From assembly GCA_027013165.1 (NCBI GenBank), contig JALUXV010000530.1, forward strand, positions 1-64,000: 64,000 nucleotides of DNA. The letters run 5' to 3'. The translations under genes were made by a program, and so were the position numbers. The notes under the pieces were generated by a model that was given only the letters and a program-made list of their open reading frames with translations, did no database searches and was not told where the DNA came from. Source of the DNA: Alteromonadaceae bacterium (GTDB lineage: Bacteria; Pseudomonadota; Gammaproteobacteria; Enterobacterales; Alteromonadaceae). Positions 1-9,119 of the stretch are shown piece after piece; the first letter of the stretch is position 1, and each line of letters opens with the position of its first letter.

Positions 1-1662
1 AGTCGGGTGTACGTCTCGAACCTCAAAGCCTGCACGTTCACGAGTAAGACCACCCGGGCCTAATGCAGAAATACGACGCTTGTGCGTAACTTCTGAAAGC
101 GGGTTGTTTTGGTCCATGAACTGAGAAAGCTGTGAAGAACCAAAGAACTCTTTAACCGCTGCCGAAATAGGCTTAGCGTTAATAAGGTCCTGAGGCATTA
201 CGTTGTCTAGGTCACCAAGGCTAAGACGCTCTTTAACGGCACGTTCTACACGTACTAGACCAACGCGGAATTGGTTTTCAGCCATTTCGCCCACAGAGCG
301 AATACGGCGGTTACCCAAGTGATCGATGTCATCAACTTCATCTTTACCGTCACGGATTTGAATAAGCTGCTTCATTACATCGATAATGTCATCTTTGTCT
401 AGTGTACCAGCACCAAGCTGGTCTTCACGACCAAGACGACGGTTAAACTTCATACGACCTACCGACGACAAGTCATAACGCTCGTCAGAGAAGAATAGGT
501 TGTCGAATAAGGTTTCTGCTGCATCTTTCGTTGGCGGCTCACCAGGACGCATCATACGATAGATTTCAACTAGCGCTTCAAGGCGGTTAGTTGATGAATC
601 AATGCGAACCGTGTCAGAGATGTATGAACCGTGATCTAGTTCGTTAATGTAAAGCGTCGCAAACTCTTTGATACCTGCTTGGCTTAGTGCCGCCAAGTTT
701 TCAAGTGTCAATTCGTCATTTGCACTTACAATAACTTCACCAGTGTCTTCATTAACGTATGTGGCACCATATACTCGACCAATCAAATAGTCAGCTGGAA
801 CTTCTAGTTCAGTCATACCCGCTTTATCAAGAGAACGAGTGTGACGTGCAGAAATACGACGACCGCTTTCTACAACAACGTTACCTTCGTTATCTAAGAT
901 ATCGAACTGAGCCGTTTCACCACGTAGGCGATCTGGCACCATTTCCATCATTAGACGGTCGTTGTCGATGCGAACATTAACTTTATCGAAGAAAGTATCT
1001 AGGATTTCTTCGGTAGTCATTTCTAGTGCACGTAAGATGATAGTCGCAGGTAATTTACGACGACGGTCAATACGTACAAATAGGTTATCTTTTGGATCGA
1101 ACTCAAAGTCTAGCCATGAACCACGGTAAGGAATAACACGTGCGTTATATAACACCTTACCAGAAGAGTGAGTTTTACCCTTGTCATGGTCAAAGAACAC
1201 ACCAGGTGAACGGTGTAACTGAGATACAATAACACGCTCGGTACCATTGATAACGAACGTACCGTTCTCTGTCATCAATGGGATTTCGCCCATGTACACT
1301 TCTTGTTCTTTAATGTCTTTTACGGTACCTGGGGCAGCGTCTTTATCAAATAACACTAACCGTAGTTTTACTCTTAATGGAGCAGAGAAAGTGACACCGC
1401 GAATTTGACATTCTTTAACGTCAAATACCGGCTCACCCAGGCGATAGCTTACATACTGAAGCTCTGAATTACCTGAGTAACTTTTGATTGGAAAAACGGA
1501 ACGAAATGCTGCTTCCAAACCGTATTGAGCTTCCGGATCGGTCTCAATAAACTTTTTGAAAGAATCAAGCTGAATTGAAAGAAGGTATGGAATTTCCAAT
1601 ACCTGTGGGCGTTTGCCAAAATCCTTACGGATACGTTTCTTTTCGCTATAAGAGTAAACCAT
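1..1662 (-). CDS. rpoB: DNA-directed RNA polymerase subunit beta, N-terminal 554 codons (gene runs off the window start)
   Basis: Reverse-strand translation begins [35 protein letters not shown] and ends in the Rif region [34 protein letters not shown]; open to the edge, so missing from the ORF track. Confidence 0.98.
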   Translation of the reverse strand, partial: MVYSYSEKKRIRKDFGKRPQVLEIPYLLSIQLDSFKKFIETDPEAQYGLEAAFRSVFPIKSYSGNSELQYVSYRLGEPVFDVKECQIRGVTFSAPLRVKLRLVLFDKDAAPGTVKDIKEQEVYMGEIPLMTENGTFVINGTERVIVSQLHRSPGVFFDHDKGKTHSSGKVLYNARVIPYRGSWLDFEFDPKDNLFVRIDRRRKLPATIILRALEMTTEEILDTFFDKVNVRIDNDRLMMEMVPDRLRGETAQFDILDNEGNVVVESGRRISARHTRSLDKAGMTELEVPADYLIGRVYGATYVNEDTGEVIVSANDELTLENLAALSQAGIKEFATLYINELDHGSYISDTVRIDSSTNRLEALVEIYRMMRPGEPPTKDAAETLFDNLFFSDERYDLSSVGRMKFNRRLGREDQLGAGTLDKDDIIDVMKQLIQIRDGKDEVDDIDHLGNRRIRSVGEMAENQFRVGLVRVERAVKERLSLGDLDNVMPQDLINAKPISAAVKEFFGSSQLSQFMDQNNPLSEVTHKRRISALGPGGLTRERAGFEVRDVHPT

Positions 1663-1889
1663 GGGTTCCTCAGCCTGCTGATTTATGACCCAACCTGCTG
1701 TCTAATCCGGCGATTTGCCAGTTTAAACAACAAACTTCCACAACCCTTTTCCGGGCAATTACACCAGCATACAACAAAAATTAACCAATTATTAGTTAAC
1801 TTCTTGGTTTTATGCTTTTTTGGTGTTCCGGAGAGCACTAAAAGTGAGTGTAGTAAAGGGTTAAAAACTACACACCTATACAGCGCAAA

Positions 1890-1920
1890 AAGGCTGGTGG
1901 TCTAAAAAACCACCAGCCTT
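1890..1920 (-). terminator. Hairpin plus T-tract between rplL and rpoB (attenuator-like)
   Basis: AAGGCTGGTGGT...ACCACCAGCCTT, followed on the minus strand by TTTTT. Confidence 0.7.
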
Positions 1921-1953
1921 GCCGTTTAAGGCAGGTAATCTGATTAGTTCAGA

Positions 1954-2328
1954 TTACTTGATTTCAACTTCAGCACCAGCTTCTTCAAGCTGCTTCTTAA
2001 GTTCTTCTGCTTCTTCTTTGCTTACGCCTTCTTTGATAGCTTTAGGAGCAGACTCAACTACTTCTTTAGCTTCTTTAAGACCTAGGCCAGTCGCGCCGCG
2101 AACTGCTTTGATTACTGCAACTTTGTTGCCACCGAATGAAGTCATAACAACGTCGAATTCAGTCTTTTCTTCTGCAGCTTCGCCAGCAGCAGCAGGACCA
2201 GCAGCTACTGCAACAGCAGCAGTCGCTTCAACGCCGAATTTTTCTTCAGCTGCTTCGATTAGCTCAACCAATTCCATAACTGGCATTTCAGCAATCGCGT
2301 TTAAGATATCTTCTTTAGTTAGAGCCAT
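1954..2328 (-). CDS. rplL: 50S ribosomal protein L7/L12
   Basis: [33 protein letters not shown]...[39 protein letters not shown]. Confidence 0.98.
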   Translation of the reverse strand: MALTKEDILNAIAEMPVMELVELIEAAEEKFGVEATAAVAVAAGPAAAGEAAEEKTEFDVVMTSFGGNKVAVIKAVRGATGLGLKEAKEVVESAPKAIKEGVSKEEAEELKKQLEEAGAEVEIK

Positions 2329-2385
2329 TTTCTCTAAACTCCTGGGTTTAAAATGTTAAAAAAATCAATATGCCAAAAACGGGAA

Positions 2386-2913
2386 TTACTTCTCGTCTTT
2401 GATCGCCGCCAATACGCGCACAAATTTGGTAGGTACTTCGTTGATTGTTTGAACGAATTTGCCCACCGGTGCTTTGAAGGTTGCAAGTAGTTTTGCAAGT
2501 GCTTCGTCGCGAGTTGGAAGTGAAGCAACTGCGTCCAATTTCTCTGGACCAAGTAGACCACTACCAATTGACAATGCTGTAACGTTCAACTTATCGTTTT
2601 GCTTTCCGAAGTCTTTGAAAAGACGTGCTGCACCACCTGGTGCATCGATCGAGAAGCCGTAGATAAGTGGGCCAGTTAGCGCGCTGTCTAAGTCTGCAAA
2701 TTTGCTGTCTGCCAATGCACGTTTAGCTAGTGTGTTACGGATAACCTTAAGGTATACGCCTTGTTCACGAGCTTTAACGCGTAGGTCAGTCAGTTCTGCA
2801 ACTTCCATCCCACGGTATTCAGCGACGGCAACGGATAGAGCGCGAGACGCAACTTCAGATACTTCTGCTACGATCTCTTTCTTTGCTGCTAAACCTAGTG
2901 CCACTGAGTTCAC
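2386..2913 (-). CDS. rplJ: 50S ribosomal protein L10
   Basis: [45 protein letters not shown]; upstream of rplL. Confidence 0.97.
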   Translation of the reverse strand: MNSVALGLAAKKEIVAEVSEVASRALSVAVAEYRGMEVAELTDLRVKAREQGVYLKVIRNTLAKRALADSKFADLDSALTGPLIYGFSIDAPGGAARLFKDFGKQNDKLNVTALSIGSGLLGPEKLDAVASLPTRDEALAKLLATFKAPVGKFVQTINEVPTKFVRVLAAIKDEK

Positions 2914-2935
2914 CTCTTTGTATCTGACTTTGTAG

Positions 2936-3195
2936 GCAGTTAACTGCTTACGCCATCAGGGTTCACAGATTGATACCAACAGTATGAAGGTACCGCTCTA
3001 CGGTGTTTGTTACCCCAGAGAGTCTGAGTCAAACCACCGTCTGCGCAGGTTGTTCTATTAAGCAGTGTGTTATACGTGAAAGTTCTCTTACCTCTTTCAC
3101 CACACCGCACCTGCGGTCTTGGACGGGAGTCGCCAATCAGCACTGCTGTTTCGACAACTCCAACCCATAACCTTTACAGAGAAATCGGTTGTTAC
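2936..3195 (-). promoter_or_regulatory. rplJ leader region (L10 leader-like)
   Basis: ~290-nt non-coding rplA-rplJ gap rich in inverted-repeat segments, where the autoregulatory L10 leader normally lies. Confidence 0.5.
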
Positions 3196-3209
3196 ACCGA
3201 CAGGGTAAA

Positions 3210-3905
3210 TTAAAGACCTACAGAAGCCTTATCTAGAGATACACCAGCACCCATAGTAGTGCTTAGGCTGATCTTCTTGATGTATGTACCTTTAGCAGAA
3301 GAAGGCTTAGCTTTCTTCAATGCTTCAAGTAGTGCTTCAAGGTTTTCTTGAATTTGATTTGCTTCGAACGCGATCTTACCAATGCTTGCATGGATGATAC
3401 CGTTCTTGTCATTTCTGTAGCGAACCTGACCAGCTTTTGCGTTCTTAACCGCAGTAGCTACGTCTGGAGTTACAGTACCTGTTTTAGGGTTAGGCATAAG
3501 GCCACGTGGACCAAGAATTTGACCTAGTTGACCAACAACGCGCATCGCGTCTGGGCTAGCAACTACTACGTCAAAGTTCATTTCGCCTTTCTTAACTTGC
3601 TCAGCTAGGTCTTCCATACCAACGATGTCAGCACCTGCTTCTTTAGCAGCTTCAGCGTTTGCACCTTGAGTGAAAACAGCAACGCGAACTTCTTTACCAG
3701 TACCGTTTGGTAGTACAGTTGCACCACGTACGTTTTGGTCAGATTTCTTAGCGTCGATACCAAGGTTTACAGCAACGTCTACACTTTCAGCGAACTTAGC
3801 AGTTGCTAGTTCTTTAAGAAGTGCTACTGCTTCGTTGATTTCGTACTCTTTAGTCGCATCAACTTTTTCGCGGATTACGCGAGCGCGTTTAGTTAGTTTA
3901 GCCAT
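3210..3905 (-). CDS. rplA: 50S ribosomal protein L1
   Basis: [34 protein letters not shown]...[22 protein letters not shown]. Confidence 0.98.
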   Translation of the reverse strand: MAKLTKRARVIREKVDATKEYEINEAVALLKELATAKFAESVDVAVNLGIDAKKSDQNVRGATVLPNGTGKEVRVAVFTQGANAEAAKEAGADIVGMEDLAEQVKKGEMNFDVVVASPDAMRVVGQLGQILGPRGLMPNPKTGTVTPDVATAVKNAKAGQVRYRNDKNGIIHASIGKIAFEANQIQENLEALLEALKKAKPSSAKGTYIKKISLSTTMGAGVSLDKASVGL

Positions 3906-3909
3906 TCGA

Positions 3910-4338
3910 TTAGTCCTCTACGTTCAAGCCCATTGAGCGAGCAGAACCCGCGATAGTGCGTACCGCTGCATCAAGGTCAGCTGCAGTAAGGTCTGGCTCT
4001 TTAGTTTTTGCAATCTCTTCCAACTGAGCGCGAGTAACTTTACCCACTTTTTCAGTGTTAGGACGGCCAGAACCACTCTTAATGCCAGCAGCTTTCTTAA
4101 GAAGGTAAGATGCAGGAGGAGTTTTGGTTTCGAATGTGAAAGAGCGATCTTCGTAAACAGTAATTTCTACTGGTACTGGAGCGCCTTTCTCAAGGCTATC
4201 AGTTTTCGCGTTGAAAGCCTTACAGAATTCCATGATGTTAACACCGTGTTGACCTAGTGCAGGACCAACCGGTGGACTTGGGTTTGCAGCACCCGCTGCA
4301 ACCTGTAGCTTAATTAAGCCAGTTACTTTTTTAGCCAT
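3910..4338 (-). CDS. rplK: 50S ribosomal protein L11
   Basis: [46 protein letters not shown]. Confidence 0.98.
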   Translation of the reverse strand: MAKKVTGLIKLQVAAGAANPSPPVGPALGQHGVNIMEFCKAFNAKTDSLEKGAPVPVEITVYEDRSFTFETKTPPASYLLKKAAGIKSGSGRPNTEKVGKVTRAQLEEIAKTKEPDLTAADLDAAVRTIAGSARSMGLNVED

Positions 4339-4566
4339 TTTAATGCTCTCTTTTGGGTCTAACGCCTCGCAAGTAATGAGTTTACCTGCTCGAACGGCTT
4401 CCCGTTTCCGTATAAAAGGGCGCGTAGTATATAGGGTGATTAATTGCTATGCAAGTTTGAATATGGTGAAAAAACGATCTTTTGTCTGCTAATCAGCTAA
4501 CTTCTAGTTTTAGCAGTGTAAGGCTGTTGAGTATCGCGGTAGTTTACACAATAAAGTATCCTAACT

Positions 4567-5652
4567 TTAAAGAGCTGGCGCCTGTAAGTTCCGTACCGAA
4601 TAAAACACTTCGTTAGCCAATTGGCGGGATTCTTGTCCAAACAACCTCTGCGGCCTGTGTGCTAAATTATCACTGATACAAGCTAGTGATACATCGTGGC
4701 ATTCCTTTAACGCACTATCTAACCACATGGCGTTGATAAACCCTTCAAATTGACCTCGAGTTAATCTTTCGAACTTTTCACTTGCTAGTGCTCTAAAAAG
4801 GGTACATTCGTCGAAATCACATCTATTCGGATCTGGAACAACCTCGCTAAAAAACACTTTCGCGTTATGTGGAATATGGGGAAGAATATGGTCACTGGCG
4901 GCAAATGATACACTTGCAAATATTAGGTCTGGTCGATGGGGGAAGGTCTGCTGAATAATTTCAACCAATGGTGCGTAAGTTCCAATGAATACTACAACAT
5001 CTATATCAGCGGTTATCAATGCCTGTACTGAATCTGTCACATAATGACTATTTCGTTTAACTCTAGGTAACAGGATTGGGCTAAGGTTGTGATTGTGTAG
5101 TTCTTGCTCAAAGTATTTTGTAAAACTTAGCCCGTAGTCATCGGCTTGCAGAATGAGCCCTACCCGTTTCAACCCCAACTGCTCTATTAAATATTGGGTG
5201 TGAAAACGCGCCTCTTGCTGATAGCTAGCTCGTAGATTAAATACATGCTTAGCTTGGGGTTCTCTTAGGAAGTCTGCGCCAGTAAACGGGGTAATAAGTA
5301 ATACTGGTAAATTAAGTATATGATTCAAAATGGCTTTTGACGTTGGTGTGCCTACAAAGTTAACCAATAAATTGTAGTCATTTTCTATAAAGCCTTTGGT
5401 GTTGATCACCGCCTGTTCAGGCTCATAACCATCGTTTTCAAACTTGAAATCCACCGGACTTGCCGACGATTGTGAAAAGTAAAGTTGGGCACCGTCATTT
5501 AGATCTTGTCCTAACTTTTGTGCTGGACCATGGGTAACATTAGATACCGCAAGTACGGGGAACATCTGTTCGGCAATTGCAAGGCTTGCATTTAGAGTAG
5601 CGACAAAAACAAAAAGCAATAATTTGTGCAAGGTAACTCCAGCGTCAACCAT
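4567..5652 (-). CDS. ABC transporter substrate-binding protein, type 1 periplasmic-binding (Leu/Ile/Val-like) fold
   Basis: N-terminal signal-like segment; GPAQKLGQDLNDGAQLYFSQ...VGTPTSKAILNHILNLPVLLITPFTGADFLR typical of receptor-family ligand-binding proteins. Confidence 0.75.
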   Translation of the reverse strand: MVDAGVTLHKLLLFVFVATLNASLAIAEQMFPVLAVSNVTHGPAQKLGQDLNDGAQLYFSQSSASPVDFKFENDGYEPEQAVINTKGFIENDYNLLVNFVGTPTSKAILNHILNLPVLLITPFTGADFLREPQAKHVFNLRASYQQEARFHTQYLIEQLGLKRVGLILQADDYGLSFTKYFEQELHNHNLSPILLPRVKRNSHYVTDSVQALITADIDVVVFIGTYAPLVEIIQQTFPHRPDLIFASVSFAASDHILPHIPHNAKVFFSEVVPDPNRCDFDECTLFRALASEKFERLTRGQFEGFINAMWLDSALKECHDVSLACISDNLAHRPQRLFGQESRQLANEVFYSVRNLQAPAL

Positions 5653-5807
5653 AAAACGAACAACTACTTACATAAGTGTAGCCAACCATAGCAAACTTAG
5701 CTTAACAAATGACCGATATTTTTTACTCGGCCTCTTATTATTTTACTAACTTATTCAACATTCAATGCTGAAAATCGCAAGTCATTCATAAGTTGCCGTT
5801 GAACGCC

Positions 5808-5836
5808 TAAAAAAAAACCTGCCGAAGCAGGTTTTT
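5808..5836 (-). terminator. Intrinsic terminator downstream of nusG
   Basis: AAAAAACCTGCCGAAGCAGGTTTTT. Confidence 0.8.
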
Positions 5837-5856
5837 CATAAAAGATGAGCTTATTT

Positions 5857-6402
5857 CTAGCCTTTCTCGACTTGACCAAACTCTAGGTCTACTGGTGTAG
5901 AACGACCGAAGATAAGTACCGATACTTTTACGCGGCTCTTTTCGTAGTCTACTTCTTCTACCACACCATTGAAATCTGCAAACGGGCCGTCGATAACGCG
6001 AACCACTTCGCCCGGCTCGAACAATGTCTTCGGCTTTGGCTTATCAACAGACTCTTCAAGACGATTCAAGATAGCATCTGCTTCTTTTTGCGTGATTGGC
6101 ATAGGGCGATCAGATGTACCACCGATGAACCCTAATACACGAGGAACGCTTTTCACCAAGTGCCATGAATCTTCATTCATGTCCATTTCTACCAAAACGT
6201 AACCTGGGTAGAACTTACGCTCAGACTTACGCTTTTGGCCTGCACGCATTTCAACCACTTCTTCAGTAGGTACAAGTACCTGACCAAAGTGGTCTTCCAT
6301 GTTGTGCATTTTAATATATTCAAGAAGGGTCTTTTTTACACGCGACTCATACTGTGAATAGGCTTGTACCACGTACCATCTTTTTTTGCTTTCTTCAGAC
6401 AT
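5857..6402 (-). CDS. nusG: Transcription termination/antitermination protein NusG
   Basis: [25 protein letters not shown]...[12 protein letters not shown]...KOW domain. Confidence 0.98.
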   Translation of the reverse strand: MSEESKKRWYVVQAYSQYESRVKKTLLEYIKMHNMEDHFGQVLVPTEEVVEMRAGQKRKSERKFYPGYVLVEMDMNEDSWHLVKSVPRVLGFIGGTSDRPMPITQKEADAILNRLEESVDKPKPKTLFEPGEVVRVIDGPFADFNGVVEEVDYEKSRVKVSVLIFGRSTPVDLEFGQVEKG

Positions 6403-6408
6403 ACGATT

Positions 6409-6789
6409 TTATGCTCCTATACCAGTAATAAAGCCAACAACGCGAACGATGATGCCATCCAATCCCCAAAGAATCAGTGCCATTACCAGTGTAGCTGCTA
6501 ATACGATAAGCGTTGTTTGATTCGCTTCTTGACGTGTAGGCCAGATAACCTTACGAACTTCAATACGCGACTCTTTCGCAAAACTTAAAAATGCAGCGCC
6601 TTTCTCAGTGGTTGCAGCAATAAAGCCAGCAATAACCACAGCAACAACCGCGGCAATGGCACGGTATAACACTGATACATCGTTGCTTAGCATTGAATTA
6701 GCGGTAACAACTCCAGCTAACAATGCAAAAACCACTACCCATTTTAACATGTCCAATGGGTTGGACTGATTTTCCGTTTTTTCGCTCAT
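6409..6789 (-). CDS. secE: Preprotein translocase subunit SecE
   Basis: Three hydrophobic segments plus SRIEVRKVIWPTRQEANQTTLIVLAATLVMALILWGLDGI. Confidence 0.96.
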   Translation of the reverse strand: MSEKTENQSNPLDMLKWVVVFALLAGVVTANSMLSNDVSVLYRAIAAVVAVVIAGFIAATTEKGAAFLSFAKESRIEVRKVIWPTRQEANQTTLIVLAATLVMALILWGLDGIIVRVVGFITGIGA

Positions 6790-6849
6790 GTCACGATCCT
6801 AGCACTACAGCGTCAGTAAAACTCACGCTTGCTACGTAAGTTATTAATT

Positions 6850-6926
6850 TGGCAGGGGTGGAGGGACTCGAACCCCCAACCATCGGTTTTGGAGACCGCT
6901 GTTCTACCAATTCGAACTACACCCCT
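6850..6926 (-). tRNA. tRNA-Trp (CCA anticodon)
   Basis: RC: AGGGGTGTAGTTCGAATTGGTAGAACAGCGGTCTCCAAAACCGATGGTTGGGGGTTCGAGTCCCTCCACCCCTGCCA; cloverleaf foldable, encoded CCA. Confidence 0.96.
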
Positions 6927-7080
6927 GTGGCGTTTTTCAACAAATTTTAATTACACTACCCTTGGGAACATTGCTGCTTTTCGTTGGAAAGTGCGGTATC
7001 GCAAGGGAGGGACGCGTATTATACTTAACCACTTACAAGTTACAAGGGGTTTATTTACAGCGCGCGCCTTGGCGATGGCG

Positions 7081-8985
7081 CTACTCTAGCCCTATGAACC
7101 CACCGGTTTGATGCGCCCAAAGCTTAGCGTAAATACCGTTGTAGGCAATAAGCTCACTGTGAGTGCCTTCTTCAACAATTTGACCTTTATCCAGCACGAG
7201 TAAACGGTCCATCTGGGCAATAGTGGAAAGCCTATGAGCAATGGCAAGTACGGTTTTGCCTTCCATTACGGTATCAAGACAAGTTTGGATAGCCGCTTCC
7301 ACTTCAGAATCAAGGGCAGATGTTGCTTCGTCCAATACCAGCACCGGTGCATCTTTCAATAATACTCGAGCGATTGCGATGCGTTGACGCTGACCACCTG
7401 AGAGTTTTACTCCACGCTCCCCAACATGGGCATCGTATCCCGTGCGACCTTTACTGTCAGTGAGCGATTGAATAAATTCATGGGCTTCAGCTTGTTTAGC
7501 CGCCTGTATCATATCTTCTTCAGATGCGTCCGTTCTACCGTAAAGAATGTTGTCTCGTACCGAGCGATGCATGAGCGCGGTATCTTGGGTAACCATACTG
7601 ATATTCGCTCGCAAGCTTTCTTGCGCGACTTCGTCTATCTTACGCCCGTCAATTGCTATGCTTCCATGTTGAATGTCGTAAAAACGCATCAATAGGTTGA
7701 CTAAGGTTGATTTACCCGCACCCGAACGACCGACTAGTCCGACTTTTTCGCCCGCTTTAATGTTTACATTCAGTTTATCAAACACCTTGATGGGTAAATT
7801 GTTGGCTCCGGCATAGGAAAAGTCGACCTTGTCGAAAATAATTTCACCTTTAGATACGCTAACCGGCGGTGCTTCTGGCATATCTTTAACTGAGATTGGC
7901 TTAGCTAGTGTGTTCATTCCATCTTGCACAGTTCCCAGATTTTCAAACAATCCAGACACTTCCCACATGATCCAATGAGACATACCGTTCAAACGTAAAC
8001 ACAGACTAATCGCTATGGCGATATCGCCCGGAGAAACACTGTTGTGCAACCATAAATAAACAGACATCGCACCCACAGCAAATATCAAGATGGCGTTGGC
8101 CATCTCGACACAAAATTCAAGCACGGTCACCAATCTCATTTGGGGATAAACTGTCTTTAAAAATCCGTCCATGCTTTCTTTGGCATAATCGGCTTCCCGT
8201 CTACTGTGAGAAAACAGTTTTACCGTGGTGATGTTGGTGTAGCTATCGACAATGCGCCCCGTCATCAGTGATCGGGCATCCGCTTGCTTCTGCGATACCT
8301 CTTTGAGTTTTGGCACAAGCACTCGAAGAATTCCCAAGTAGACCAAAAGCCATATAACCAGTGGCATAGCCAAGCGCCAATCGGTACTCATGACAAGCAC
8401 AACAACAGAAATAAAGTACACGCTTACGTATACCAGAAGGTCTAGTACCTTGGTGACTGTCTCTCGAACAGACAACGCGGTTTGCATGACTTTTGTAGCG
8501 ACCCTACCTGCGAATTCATTGTGAAAGAAAGATAAACTTTGCCCCAACAAATAACGATGTGCCTGCCAACGAATGCGCATGGGGTAATTACCCATAAGAG
8601 ATTGACGAGAGAACAACGAACGCAGCAGCACAAACAGTGGAATAAACACCACTACAGTTAGGCCCATCACAATTAATGTCCATTTATTTTCGCTTAAAAA
8701 ATCTTCCCGATTGTATTGAGCGAACAAATCCACCAGCTCGCCCAAAAACCCGAAAAGCGCAACTTCAAGCATAGCTACCGTAGCACTGAGCAAAGAAACC
8801 GTCAGAATCACACCCCACATACCCTCGGTGTAATACTTACAGAAGGCAACTATTCCCGTGGGTGGCTGCGCTGGCTTTTTGTCTGGAAAGGGTTGGGTGA
8901 GCTTTTCGAAAAAGGAAAACATGTATATCTCGTGCTGCCTAAGCTTAACTGCATTTTGGCAATATTCTACACGAATTAATGACAA
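7081..8985 (-). CDS. ABC transporter, fused permease/ATP-binding protein (probable start at internal Met MFSFFEKL, ~8922)
   Basis: TM segments, Walker A GLVGRSGAGKST, signature LSGGQRQRIAIARVLLKDAPVLVLDEATSALD. Confidence 0.92.
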   Translation of the reverse strand: MSLIRVEYCQNAVKLRQHEIYMFSFFEKLTQPFPDKKPAQPPTGIVAFCKYYTEGMWGVILTVSLLSATVAMLEVALFGFLGELVDLFAQYNREDFLSENKWTLIVMGLTVVVFIPLFVLLRSLFSRQSLMGNYPMRIRWQAHRYLLGQSLSFFHNEFAGRVATKVMQTALSVRETVTKVLDLLVYVSVYFISVVVLVMSTDWRLAMPLVIWLLVYLGILRVLVPKLKEVSQKQADARSLMTGRIVDSYTNITTVKLFSHSRREADYAKESMDGFLKTVYPQMRLVTVLEFCVEMANAILIFAVGAMSVYLWLHNSVSPGDIAIAISLCLRLNGMSHWIMWEVSGLFENLGTVQDGMNTLAKPISVKDMPEAPPVSVSKGEIIFDKVDFSYAGANNLPIKVFDKLNVNIKAGEKVGLVGRSGAGKSTLVNLLMRFYDIQHGSIAIDGRKIDEVAQESLRANISMVTQDTALMHRSVRDNILYGRTDASEEDMIQAAKQAEAHEFIQSLTDSKGRTGYDAHVGERGVKLSGGQRQRIAIARVLLKDAPVLVLDEATSALDSEVEAAIQTCLDTVMEGKTVLAIAHRLSTIAQMDRLLVLDKGQIVEEGTHSELIAYNGIYAKLWAHQTGGFIGLE

Positions 8986-9119
8986 GCATATGAGTAAGCA
9001 CTAGATTTATTCGTTAAGTATCCAAGCGGCAGCGACTAATATACTTTTTACCCATAGGGAATTACTGCATAATGCGCCGGCTAAAAAATCAACCAAACTT
9101 ATTTTGATGGAAGATTAGT

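Noticed and set aside
759-980. 73-aa plus-strand ORF antisense to rpoB
   Set aside because: Lies wholly within the continuous rpoB reading frame on the other strand.
1-1600. Search for rifampicin-resistance substitutions in the visible rpoB cluster
   Set aside because: The readable region ([30 protein letters not shown]) looks wild-type at the usual Gln, Asp, His and Ser positions.
1919-2359. 146-aa plus-strand ORF over rplL, and similar antisense ORFs (e.g. 2702-2935, 3670-3936, 58806-59099)
   Set aside because: Low-complexity Ser/Ala-rich mirror translations of highly expressed ribosomal protein genes; no independent start signals or recognisable domains.
2940-3143. 67-aa ORF between rplA and rplJ
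   Set aside because: Lies in the non-coding L10 leader-type region; Trp/Arg-rich and not protein-like.
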